Shown here: positions 8,041-15,427 of the stretch, in pieces
Layout: each line of letters begins with the position of its first letter
Position numbering within the stretch: position 1 is the first letter of the stretch
Assembly (NCBI GenBank): GCA_934654805.1
Contig: CAKUGW010000020.1
Coordinates: 1-33,847 of the forward strand
DNA length: 33,847 nt
Direction: 5' to 3'
Source of the DNA: an uncultured Kiritimatiellota bacterium
GTDB lineage: Bacteria > Verrucomicrobiota > Kiritimatiellia > RFP12 > UBA1067
Translations under genes and position numbers: made by a program
The notes under the pieces: model-generated
What the model saw: the letters and a program-made list of their open reading frames with translations, nothing else
The model's database searches: none
What the model was told of the DNA's origin: nothing

Positions 8041-10146
8041 CTAACGGATGCAAAAGAGCACGCCGAGGGGATTGCCGACCAGAATTCGCCCCAACCCCGA
8101 CAAGTAACCCGGCAACTTGGCCCTGCGATAGTTGCCGAATGCCTTGACCTCCTGATCAACCGTCAGGCTTTCGCAGCGCAAGACAACCGAAGCATCCACC
8201 TCGACGGACGAGCCCTTTGCCAACGTCAGGTCTCCCCAGCGCTGACTCACGGGAACGAGCATCTTGCCGTTCGCGACTGTCAGCGCGTTGGCCGGACGCA
8301 CAGTTGCGCCCGTCAGGCGAATGGGCTTGCCGTTCTTCGAGACAATCTTCAAATTGGCGTCCACGTCCGCGAACTCGGTGTCATCCTTGTAGCCATCGCT
8401 GTTCCAGTCCGGCACGGTAAAGGTAACCGTCTTGCCCGGAGCCGTCGCAATCTTTCCAAGGAAGCGCGGCTTCCCCCAATCGCCGCGAATCGTGAAGTCC
8501 GCGTCTCCCGTAATCGTGCCGAGGTTGACGAGAGACCCGCTCGCCTGAATGGGCGCGACGCTTCCATCGTGATCGCGCACGACAATCGCCTGCGTGTTCG
8601 TCGATTCGTAGCAGGAAAGCAGAAGAGAGCCGCTTCCCGTGATCTCAATCGTGCCCGTGCCAAGCGCATCCGTCATCCCGTTGAATCCAGTGCCGCTCAT
8701 TGTCTCGTAGACCTGTCCCGCCGCAATGCGCACGCCGCCCGTCAGCTGATATTTGCCGCCCGTCGTCCATTTTCCCGCGCCTGTCTTGACGAAGCGGCCT
8801 GAGCCCGCCAAAATCAACGAGCCCTCCACATCGCCCCGACAATCGACCGTCAAGCCGTTTCCGCCAATGTCCACGGTCTCGCTTTCAAACGTCACGTTCT
8901 CCGCAATGACGGCCGTTCCGCCCGTTCGCGGCACGCCGAAGTCCCAGTTGTCCTTTTCAGACCACGCGCCCGCCGCGCCCCCGATCCAAACCGTGCAGGA
9001 ATCGTCAATCGTCAGCGTCGAGTCACCCGTGATCGACGAGTCGGCAATCGTCTTGTCCCACGTTCCAGAAGTCTCGACCGTGCCATTGTGCGTGAATGAC
9101 CGCAGGGTGAAGCCCGCATTGGTTCTGCTATGGAAAACACCGCCGTCTCGAACTTCGACGATTGTCGTCGGGATGACGTTGCCCGCCGCCGTCATGATGA
9201 CAGCCGATGTCTCATTGTACTGCGCATCCACGAACATGCGTCCGCCCCAGACGGCGGATGCGTCCATCACAGCGCGGCATTTTTTGGGCCCGACCGTCAG
9301 GAGGCTCTTCGGGTTCAGCGAAGCCCCCTGAAGGTAGATGTCTGCACCGCCGCCGAAGTTCAGGTGAACATTCGCGTCAACGACCTTGATCGGGAATACA
9401 AACTTCTGACCCCAACCATAGCTCGCATAGGGCCCAGCCCCGAAAGTCACGGTATGGCCCTGCCCCGTCAGCTCGCCTCCGACTTTCAGGTCGCCTGTCC
9501 AAAGCAGAAACGTAAAGTCGCACTCGGCCTGGATCTTTGCGTTCCAAATCGCAAGCCCCCTGCTTCGCGATTGCAAGGCCGATTCGCCCGTATGGTTCGT
9601 CACGCGAATCGGACTGTCGACGACCGTCTGGTTGCTATAGGCGTTCGCACGAAAGACACCTGTCCCCGTGACGACGATCTCCCCCGGACCGAACACTTCG
9701 GACGACTTGCCCTGCAAGCTTGCGCCGATGCCATCCGAACCGTCGAGGTTCAGGACAAAGACGCCGTCTTCGACTTTCAGGCCTCCCGTATGTTCGTAGT
9801 TCCGTGCACGGAATTGAAGTTCGCCCGGCCCTCGCTTGATGAACGGCCCGCTGCCCATGATGCGGCGGTTGAAATAAACGGTCTGCCCGGCAGCGACCGA
9901 GACGGCCAGCCCATCTGTGCCACAGTCCGGGAACCCCATCGTCTGCGAACTCTTCAGCTCCACGCTCGTGTTGAAGACGGCGACATCGCCCGAGCCGGGG
10001 ACTTGCTTCGTCTCCCAGTTCTCAGGGTTGCAGAAATCATTGTCGCCTGCACCACCCGTCCATGTCGCCGTGTCCGCAATGGCGGCGGACACGCCCAAGA
10101 CGGCGACGCCCAAGGCCATCGCCTGAAAAACAGTTGTCTTCTTCAT
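8041..10146 (-). CDS. Secreted autotransporter-type beta-strand-repeat protein
   Basis: 701 residues starting at the ATG at 10146 after AAGGAGAGACAACAA. The signal peptide is MKKTTVFQAMALGVAVLGVSAAIA. The mature protein opens with TATWTGGAGDNDFCNPENW, the typical start of proteins with autotransporter-associated beta-strand repeats. It continues with many GxLxxxGxGxF/V turns (GPFIKRGPGELQF, GSGRFVKTGAGKW). These predict a right-handed parallel beta-helix. A second module begins near residue 430 with VWIGGAAGAWSEKDNWDFGVP. No C-terminal beta-barrel is present, so secretion by the type V route is unlikely. The role may be surface display or glycan binding. It lies 31 bp after the GH20 gene, in the same operon. 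Confidence 0.75.
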   Translation of the reverse strand: MKKTTVFQAMALGVAVLGVSAAIADTATWTGGAGDNDFCNPENWETKQVPGSGDVAVFNTSVELKSSQTMGFPDCGTDGLAVSVAAGQTVYFNRRIMGSGPFIKRGPGELQFRARNYEHTGGLKVEDGVFVLNLDGSDGIGASLQGKSSEVFGPGEIVVTGTGVFRANAYSNQTVVDSPIRVTNHTGESALQSRSRGLAIWNAKIQAECDFTFLLWTGDLKVGGELTGQGHTVTFGAGPYASYGWGQKFVFPIKVVDANVHLNFGGGADIYLQGASLNPKSLLTVGPKKCRAVMDASAVWGGRMFVDAQYNETSAVIMTAAGNVIPTTIVEVRDGGVFHSRTNAGFTLRSFTHNGTVETSGTWDKTIADSSITGDSTLTIDDSCTVWIGGAAGAWSEKDNWDFGVPRTGGTAVIAENVTFESETVDIGGNGLTVDCRGDVEGSLILAGSGRFVKTGAGKWTTGGKYQLTGGVRIAAGQVYETMSGTGFNGMTDALGTGTIEITGSGSLLLSCYESTNTQAIVVRDHDGSVAPIQASGSLVNLGTITGDADFTIRGDWGKPRFLGKIATAPGKTVTFTVPDWNSDGYKDDTEFADVDANLKIVSKNGKPIRLTGATVRPANALTVANGKMLVPVSQRWGDLTLAKGSSVEVDASVVLRCESLTVDQEVKAFGNYRRAKLPGYLSGLGRILVGNPLGVLFCIR

Positions 10147-10177
10147 TTGTTGTCTCTCCTTGTTTTGCATGAACCTT

Positions 10178-11722
10178 TCAGTTGCCCCACCAATTCGGCG
10201 GTATCTGTTCGTTGACAGTTCCCGTGTCACGGTAGTCCGACACCTTCATGTCATGGCCGACCATACGCAACGCGCGATCGAACATGACATCGCTCTGCGG
10301 CGTCGTGCCGTAGCGCCCCTGCGAGGGCGTTTTTGAACCCCACGCCGCCGCCGAGGCAAACCGGTAGATCTTCGGCCAGTCCCAGCCGTGCAGACTGGTC
10401 CACGTCGTCTCCAGAAAGCCGAAGCCGCCAATTTTTGCGATATATTCCGCCATCGGCTTCATCGCGTTGAAGTTGAGCCACGGACACCCGACGACGGGAA
10501 ACCCCTTGTCGTGAAAGTGCTTCATCGTCGGCCAATCCGTTCGGCTCTCCTTCTCTTTTCCGTAGGAGTACTGCCAGTCGCAGACGATGACGTCGCGCGG
10601 CAGGGTGTCCGCCAACTTTGCCGTCAGCGTCGAGCCGCTCGCGATGAACCCCTTCCAACGCGGGTCCGCGCCGTCGAGCAGCATGTCATGCCAGATCATC
10701 GCCCGCGCGTCGCGCGCCTTCGCAAAGGCCGCCAGCGCCGTGATGTGCTCGCAGACGAGCTCGCCGTACGGACGCTTCCGGCAGTCGGGGCACGTCGGCG
10801 GCTGGGCCTCGTCGCAGCCGAGGTGGATGTACGGCGGGTGTCCGAACGTCTCCAGCAGCTCGACGATCAGCTCGCGCAGCACCTTCTGCGTCTCGGGATT
10901 CGTCAGGCACCAGTTCCAGCCCCCCGGCTCGTAGAGCGGCTCGTACTCCGGCTGCAGGTCAAGGACGGAATGCTTCGACGAGCAGGAGCGCGCCGCGCCG
11001 GCATGTCCATAGGCGGCGATCTGCGGGATGAGCGTGATGCCGAGATCCTTGCCGAGCGCGACCAGACGGCGCACTTCCGGCTTCGTCATCTTCGCCCCCG
11101 GCCAGCTCCACCAGGGATGCCGTTCGCTCTTGAACATGCCCCACGGCTCGACGACGACGTAGTTGAACTTCAGGAACGCCGCCAGGCGAATCGCACGCTC
11201 GATCTGCTCCGTGCGCACTTCCGGGAACCAGCAGAGGTGCAGGCCCCGGAAGGCGAGATGCGGCGCGTCGGAGATCGTCAGCGACGGCAGGAGATGTCCC
11301 GCCGTCTTGAACGTTCCGCGCTTCGCAATCGCCAGCTGGCGGAGCGAATACGCCGCCCACCGCACACCCGCAAGCGTCCGCGCGGCGATCTTCACGCCCG
11401 TCGCGTCCGCCCGGACGGCATACGCCTCATCGCCTGCCCGGAGCGCGAGGTTCGCGGCGCCCGCGACGGCCTTCGGCGCGAACGCACCGTACCAGTCGCG
11501 GAAATGCGCCGTCAGCCAAGGCACAGCGGCAGCGTCCGGACAGTCGACCGTGACGGTCGTCGTCGCGTCGAACGGCACGGGCGCGTCCATGTTCGAGGAC
11601 ATCTCGACGGGAACCGGCATCGGCTCCAGCTCGATGGCGTCGGGATTCGCCGCGTTTCCGGCCATGGCGACGGACGAGGAAAGCGCGACGGCAAAGACAA
11701 GGACGACGACGTGGCTCTTCAT
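10178..11722 (-). CDS. Secreted GH20 family beta-hexosaminidase-like enzyme
   Basis: 514 residues with a signal peptide (MKSHVVVLVFAVALSSSVAMA). Residues about 35-150 form the GH20b-type alpha/beta domain. Residues about 155-470 form the GH20 barrel, starting with APHLAFRGLHL. The catalytic Asp-Glu pair is in YIHLGCDEA (Asp304, Glu305), which corresponds to the family HxGxDE signature. Late tryptophans (CDWQY, WTSLHGWDW) line the expected sugar pocket. GH20 enzymes remove terminal N-acetylglucosamine or N-acetylgalactosamine through substrate-assisted catalysis, with the Asp orienting the acetamido group. Cysteines just after the catalytic pair (PPTCPDC) are unusual and may bind a metal or form a disulfide. 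The start follows CAGGAGCG with a 5-base spacer. It is cotranscribed with the surface protein gene. Confidence 0.8.
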   Translation of the reverse strand: MKSHVVVLVFAVALSSSVAMAGNAANPDAIELEPMPVPVEMSSNMDAPVPFDATTTVTVDCPDAAAVPWLTAHFRDWYGAFAPKAVAGAANLALRAGDEAYAVRADATGVKIAARTLAGVRWAAYSLRQLAIAKRGTFKTAGHLLPSLTISDAPHLAFRGLHLCWFPEVRTEQIERAIRLAAFLKFNYVVVEPWGMFKSERHPWWSWPGAKMTKPEVRRLVALGKDLGITLIPQIAAYGHAGAARSCSSKHSVLDLQPEYEPLYEPGGWNWCLTNPETQKVLRELIVELLETFGHPPYIHLGCDEAQPPTCPDCRKRPYGELVCEHITALAAFAKARDARAMIWHDMLLDGADPRWKGFIASGSTLTAKLADTLPRDVIVCDWQYSYGKEKESRTDWPTMKHFHDKGFPVVGCPWLNFNAMKPMAEYIAKIGGFGFLETTWTSLHGWDWPKIYRFASAAAWGSKTPSQGRYGTTPQSDVMFDRALRMVGHDMKVSDYRDTGTVNEQIPPNWWGN

Positions 11723-11742
11723 TTTAACGCTCCTGATTCTTT

Positions 11743-11834
11743 GACAAAGGACAGAGGACTGAGGACAAAGGCGACATTTGATTCCTTCTTACTTTTTCCT
11801 TCTTACTCTTACTTTTTCCTTCTTCCTTTTTCTC
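11743..11834. repeat. Two heptameric short-tandem-repeat families between genes
   Basis: The 110-bp gap between the SIS and GH20 genes is nearly all repeat. At 11743-11770 there are four exact-length heptamers GACAAAG, GACAGAG, GACTGAG, GACAAAG. At 11782-11834 there is a polypyrimidine tract. On the minus strand it reads as 7-bp units such as AGGAAGA, AGGAAAA and AGTAAGA. The second family resembles the arms inside the sugar porter gene at 14469-14613. Confidence 0.65.
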
Positions 11835-12585
11835 ACAAACACTTCACGAGCGGCTTGTATTTCGCGAGGTAGGCGGCGTTCTTCTCGTCGCCGCCCGGCG
11901 CGTTCGCCGAGTTCCAGACCGGCGGCACGATCCCGCGCGCGACGCATTGGCGGCAGCACGAGATCTCCAGCAGATGGGCGATCGTGAAGTCCACCACGTT
12001 CGAGACGGGGCCAATCGGCGTCGTCATGCCCGGCACGTGCACGACCGCGTCGCCGACGGGGTTGTAGTCGTCGATGCAGACGTCGGCGTAGTCGAAGAGG
12101 TTCTTGCCGTTCGGGTGGCGGATGAAGTGGCCCTTCGGCATTTCCTTCTGCCAGTACGAGCTCGCGACGGCAATGATCTTCATGCCGCGCTTCCGGCACT
12201 CCTCCGCCGCATCGATCGTCGCGGGATTGATGCCGATGTTGTGGAAGAAGATGACGACGTCGTCCTTCTGCGGATTGTAGTACTTGACGATGGACGCGCC
12301 AAAGTTGACGGTGCGCTCCAGCTCCAGGTACTTCAGCGCCTGGTTGAAGACGGAAAGCGCCGTCTCCATCATCGGGTTGATGTTCGCGAGGCCGCCCGCG
12401 CGGAAGAACATCTCGCCCATCGCGAGCGTGGTGTGTCCGCCGCCCGCGTAGACGTAGATGAGCCGGTCGGCCGCGATGGCGTCCGCCATCAGCTTGCCCG
12501 CCGCGTCGATGTTCTTTTCCTGCTTTTCGGCGACTTCCCTGATGTTGGCGATCGCCTTCTCGATGTATCCGTAGTCGTTTAGCAT
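11833..12585 (-). CDS. SIS-domain phosphosugar isomerase-like protein (UPF0309 type)
   Basis: 250 residues, cytosolic. An N-terminal helix leads into a SIS fold with IYVYAGGGHTTLAMGEMFFRAGGLA (about 43-67) for phosphosugar binding. Next come a DDVVIFFHNIGINPATIDAAEECRKRGMKIIAVAS strand-loop-helix and a late conserved DYADVCIDDYNPVGDA. This pattern matches the UPF0309 group of SIS proteins, annotated as sugar isomerase domain proteins but without a proven reaction. Within a cluster encoding an N-acetylhexosaminidase and an oxidoreductase, a role with amino-sugar phosphates is plausible. The gene is flanked on both sides by heptameric repeats. The upstream repeat begins immediately before the ATG, leaving no ordinary ribosome binding site; AGGTGT or AGGTTT units in the repeat may act instead. 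Confidence 0.75.
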   Translation of the reverse strand: MLNDYGYIEKAIANIREVAEKQEKNIDAAGKLMADAIAADRLIYVYAGGGHTTLAMGEMFFRAGGLANINPMMETALSVFNQALKYLELERTVNFGASIVKYYNPQKDDVVIFFHNIGINPATIDAAEECRKRGMKIIAVASSYWQKEMPKGHFIRHPNGKNLFDYADVCIDDYNPVGDAVVHVPGMTTPIGPVSNVVDFTIAHLLEISCCRQCVARGIVPPVWNSANAPGGDEKNAAYLAKYKPLVKCL

Positions 12586-12745
12586 AGGTGTTAGGTTTTA
12601 GGTTTTAGGTTATAGGCTTTAGGTTATAGGTTTTAGGTTATAGGTGTTAGGTTTCAGGTTTTAGGCTTTAGGTTTCAGGTTTCAGCCCCTATCACCTATC
12701 ACCTAAAACCTATCACCTAAAACCTAACACCTATCACCTAACACC
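12586..12745. repeat. Large inverted repeat of AGGTNNT heptamers
   Basis: The left arm (12586-12685) consists of 14 consecutive 7-bp units of the type AGGTTTT, AGGTTAT, AGGTGTT, AGGCTTT and AGGTTTC. After a short run of C, the right arm (about 12689-12745) holds about 8 units of the same family on the opposite strand. As RNA this could fold into a long imperfect stem. It fills the gap between the hydrolase-like and SIS genes. It supplies the last codons of the former and lies where the ribosome binding site of the latter would be. Confidence 0.75.
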
Positions 12746-13758
12746 CGCTTGTAACTCGCGCCGATCGTGTCCCAGAGCTTGAGCGCGTCAGGCGCGCCGA
12801 CGACCGTGCCGTAGCCGCCGCGATAGGTCCACGCCGCGAGGCGGTCGACGCCCATCTCCTCGGCGATGTCCACCCACTTGGCGACCTGCGCCCAGTCCTT
12901 CGGCTGCTTGTAGTAGCCCATGAGCCAGCGTTCGGACTTCTTGCCGTACTTCTTCGCGATCGCGACGGTGCGCGCGGTGATGTCGCGATAGAAGTCCTCG
13001 GGGAGCGCCCAGTTGATAATCGTCGTCGAGAAGACGTCGAAGTAGGGACAGGCCCCCACCAGATCCCAGTTGTCGTAGCCGCGATACTCCGAGACGTAGT
13101 AGCCGTTCTGCGTCGCGTGCACGCAGCACGTGATCTCCAGCTTCGGGTCGATCTCCTTCAGCGCCTTCGACGTGTCGGAGAGGACGACGAGCGCCTCGCG
13201 CCAGCGGAACGCCTTCACGTCGTTCGTCATGTAGCGCGGCATCGGATAGCCGTAATAGTCCTCGAACCGCTTGCGGCAGACGGGACAGGAACACGTCCAG
13301 TCGTCGGCGACGCCGCCCGTGATGGACGCGATGCCCTGCGGGAAGGCGTAGTGCGGCTCGTCCCAAAAGAAGCCGTCCGGCTTCGCCTCGCGGGCAAGCG
13401 TCGTGCAGAAGTTCCTGAAGTAGTCGCGATAGCTGTTCGTGTTGAAGCAGGCGTAGGGCAGCTTCTCGCCGGTGAGGGCCGAGACCTGGCGGTTTTCGAC
13501 GTTGTCCTGAAGGAACTTCGAGACCTGCTCGCCGCCGAAGTACTTGCCGTTGCCCCACGGGTCGATGAGGACCTTCAGTCCGAGTTCGTGCGCCTTGTCG
13601 ACGATGGCGGGGATGTTCGGCCGCCAGAAGTCGAAGTCGAATTCGGTCACGGCGAGGATGACCTGCGTGACGCCGTGCGCCTTCATCTCCTTGAAGTCCG
13701 CTTCCGCGTGTTCGACGTAGTTGAGTCCGTAGTAGCTGATGGATGTTTCGGTAATCAT
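12724..13758 (-). CDS. TIM-barrel glycoside-hydrolase-like protein
   Basis: 344 residues from an ATG at 13758, with no signal peptide. Strands and helices alternate as in a TIM barrel. DPWGNGKYFGGE is at about residues 69-80. A DGFFWDEPHYAFP motif (about 128-140) has a candidate catalytic Asp-Glu pair. CSCPVCRKRFEDYYG (about 155-169) is a CxC-x2-C cluster of the kind seen in several hypothetical glycosyl hydrolase-like families. The C-terminus has a WLMGYYKQ strand and LAAWTYRGGYG. Substrate is unknown; it is probably an intracellular sugar-processing enzyme, since the sugar porter gene lies 26 bp upstream. The final residues (VLGDRC) are encoded by the AGGTNNT repeat, so the native C-terminus may have been replaced. 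Confidence 0.6.
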   Translation of the reverse strand: MITETSISYYGLNYVEHAEADFKEMKAHGVTQVILAVTEFDFDFWRPNIPAIVDKAHELGLKVLIDPWGNGKYFGGEQVSKFLQDNVENRQVSALTGEKLPYACFNTNSYRDYFRNFCTTLAREAKPDGFFWDEPHYAFPQGIASITGGVADDWTCSCPVCRKRFEDYYGYPMPRYMTNDVKAFRWREALVVLSDTSKALKEIDPKLEITCCVHATQNGYYVSEYRGYDNWDLVGACPYFDVFSTTIINWALPEDFYRDITARTVAIAKKYGKKSERWLMGYYKQPKDWAQVAKWVDIAEEMGVDRLAAWTYRGGYGTVVGAPDALKLWDTIGASYKRVLGDRC

Positions 13759-13784
13759 GGGTTTAGGTTTGTTTGTGGTGGTGG

Positions 13785-15212
13785 TCAATCTCTTTTCCGC
13801 TGGCGGCGCCTGAACAGCGAAAGCAACTCGTTCTTTTTCTCGAACAGCGTCTCCAGCTCCTCCAGTGACTTGCCCTTCGTCTCGGGGATGAAGCACGCGG
13901 TGAGGAAATAGAGGACGCCGTTCGCGGCGAAGAAGAAGAACATCGAATACCAGCCCCAGCGGTTGACCCACGGCAGGAACGTCGAGGCGAGCCCCCACGC
14001 GACGAACTGGTTCATGAAGAGCGCAATCGCCATGCCGTTGGCGCGGATGCGCTGCGGCATCAACTCCGAAAGGACGAGCCACACGCAGATGCCCGGCCCC
14101 AGCGCATAGAAAACCTGCATCAGGAAGAACGCCGCGAGGCAAAGGACGCCCGTCGCCGCGTTCGCCGCGACGCCGAAGCGCTCGATCGCGAGGAAGACGC
14201 CGCCGATCGCCGCGAGGCCGAGCGTCATGCCCGCCGTGCCGAGCTTGAGGAGGAACGTGCGGCCCTTGCGGTCGACGAGCGCGGCGGCGACGACCGTCAT
14301 CAGCAGGTTCGTCAGCTTGATCGCGAAGTCGCCGACATTGCCGAGCGAGCCCGCAAACCCCGCCTTGTTGAAGATGACGACCGAATAGCTCGTGATCGAG
14401 CTCATGCCCGTCGTCTTGTTGAACGTCAGGACGAGCACGGCGAGCAGGAACGGCACGACGTAGCGGCGAGAGAGAAAAGGAAGAGGGAAAAAGGAAGAAG
14501 GAAGAAGTTTGGACCGCTTCGGCTTCTTGTCCGTATTGGCATCCCCTGAAAGCACATCAAAATATTGATTATCCTCACTTCTTCCCTCTTCCTTCTTCCC
14601 TTTTCCTTTCTCCGCCCACACCGGACTTTCCCTGAGCCGCAGCGCGCCGAAGAAGAGGACCGCGACAGGCGCCATCGTCCACCAGAAGTTGACCTTCCAG
14701 GCGAGATCCTTCAGCGACGCACCGAACGTCGCCGCCACGGCGTAGCCGACCGTCGCCGCGAGGACGAGCCCCAGCCCGAGGCAGAACTGGAAGACGCCCG
14801 TGCCGCGCCCGCGAATCGCCGGCGGCAGCGTCTCCGTGAGGTACATGGGCATCACGACGGACATGTAGCCCGCGCTCATGCCCTGGAGGACGCGCCCGGC
14901 GACCATCGCGGCGAACGAGCCGGACGACAGGCAGACGACCGGGATCGCGACGAGGAAGAGCGCGGCGGACGCGACGATCATCCGCTTGCGCCCGAACCGC
15001 TCGGCCAGCACGCCCGCCGTCAGCGACGAGACGATGCCGCCGAACAGCACCGCCCCGACGACGACGCTGAGCTGGGCGTCCGAAAACATCCCCAGCGCGC
15101 GGATGTACGGCATCGCGGCGGCGATCGTGCCGAAGTCGATTCCGTACAAAAGCCCGCCCAGCCCCGCCATCGCGAGGAGAAAGCCGACCGACGTCTGTCC
15201 ATTTTTCGCCAT
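13785..15212 (-). CDS. Sugar porter family MFS transporter with a repeat-derived loop
   Basis: 475 residues with twelve predicted helices. Family signatures are RFGRKR after helix 2, PxYLTETLPPAIRGRGTG between helices 4 and 5, RLRESPVW after helix 6, DRKGRTFLL after helix 8, and PETKGKSLEELE at the C-terminus. It probably imports a monosaccharide by proton symport. The cytoplasmic loop between helices 6 and 7 (about residues 202-248) is encoded by inverted polypurine/polypyrimidine repeats. These give KGKGKKEEGR at one side and KLLPSSFFPLPFLS at the other. The promoter -10 at 15223-15228 puts the start site within a few bases of the start codon, so the transcript may be nearly leaderless. GTG at 15215 is an alternative start. 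It heads the seven-gene minus-strand cluster. Confidence 0.85.
   Translation of the reverse strand: MAKNGQTSVGFLLAMAGLGGLLYGIDFGTIAAAMPYIRALGMFSDAQLSVVVGAVLFGGIVSSLTAGVLAERFGRKRMIVASAALFLVAIPVVCLSSGSFAAMVAGRVLQGMSAGYMSVVMPMYLTETLPPAIRGRGTGVFQFCLGLGLVLAATVGYAVAATFGASLKDLAWKVNFWWTMAPVAVLFFGALRLRESPVWAEKGKGKKEEGRSEDNQYFDVLSGDANTDKKPKRSKLLPSSFFPLPFLSRRYVVPFLLAVLVLTFNKTTGMSSITSYSVVIFNKAGFAGSLGNVGDFAIKLTNLLMTVVAAALVDRKGRTFLLKLGTAGMTLGLAAIGGVFLAIERFGVAANAATGVLCLAAFFLMQVFYALGPGICVWLVLSELMPQRIRANGMAIALFMNQFVAWGLASTFLPWVNRWGWYSMFFFFAANGVLYFLTACFIPETKGKSLEELETLFEKKNELLSLFRRRQRKRD
14469..14613. repeat. Heptameric inverted repeat inside a coding sequence
   Basis: The left arm 14469-14507 reads on the plus strand as AGGAAGA, GGGAAAA, AGGAAGA, AGGAAGA units. 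The right arm 14578-14613 is the inverse, with GGAAAAG, GGAAGAA and GGAAGAG units on the minus strand. A 70-bp centre separates them. The whole element is in frame with the sugar porter and forms its central cytoplasmic loop. It belongs to the same family as 11782-11834. Confidence 0.65.
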
Positions 15213-15222
15213 CACGCGGGAT

Positions 15223-15251
15223 ATTGTAGCAAACCGCCGCCGAAAAGGCCA
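15223..15251 (-). promoter_or_regulatory. Promoter of the seven-gene sugar cluster
   Basis: On the minus strand TGGCCT (15251-15246, poor -35) and TACAAT (15228-15223, good -10) are 17 bp apart. The spacer shares GGCGGCGG with the promoter at 5639-5667. Transcription would begin near 15216, giving essentially no leader before the ATG at 15212. Confidence 0.6.
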
Positions 15252-15288
15252 TATTCATTTCACCAAACAAACCTATTCGATTTCACAA
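15252..15288 (-). promoter_or_regulatory. AraC-type tandem operator upstream of the sugar porter
   Basis: On the plus strand the proximal unit is TATTCATTTCACCAA (15252-15266, one base slipped) and the distal unit is TATTCGATTTCACAA (15274-15288). Their starts are 22 bp apart, and the proximal unit abuts the -35 position. This is the same geometry as at 5668-5704. Confidence 0.6.
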
Positions 15289-15357
15289 TCCCGCTTGCGG
15301 CGCACGGCAAGGCTCGCCAAGCGCAGCCCGACATCGAATGCCGTCTGGATCTCGGCT

Positions 15358-15386
15358 GATTTCTCGTCCTCTCATTTTGATATAAT
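15358..15386 (+). promoter_or_regulatory. Promoter of the restriction-modification operon
   Basis: A perfect TATAAT at 15381-15386 is preceded by TTTTGA, with GATTTC/TGATTT at the -35 position. About 60 bp around it are homologous to the promoter at 22808-22836. The start site would be near 15393, placing the inverted repeat at 15398-15418 at the very start of the transcript. Confidence 0.6.
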
Positions 15387-15397
15387 ACGCAGTGCTT

Positions 15398-15418
15398 CCG
15401 ATAGTTTGGGACTATCGG
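15398..15418 (+). promoter_or_regulatory. Perfect 8-bp inverted repeat in the hsdR leader
   Basis: CCGATAGT and ACTATCGG are separated by TTGGG, just downstream of the predicted transcription start. It could be a repressor operator for controlled expression of the restriction enzyme, or an RNA hairpin at the 5' end that affects translation. No controller-protein gene is visible nearby. Confidence 0.45.
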
Positions 15419-15427
15419 CACAATGGC

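Noticed and set aside
8041..10146. Complete type V autotransporter
   Set aside because: The beta-strand repeats are present, but the C-terminus has no amphipathic barrel strands or terminal aromatic residue.
12586..12745. Telomere-like TTAGGT repeats
   Set aside because: The similarity to TTAGGG is superficial. Units are degenerate heptamers, internal, inverted and between bacterial genes.
12586..12745. CRISPR array
   Set aside because: There are no spacers. The units are contiguous 7-mers without conserved 23-47 bp repeats, and no cas genes are present.
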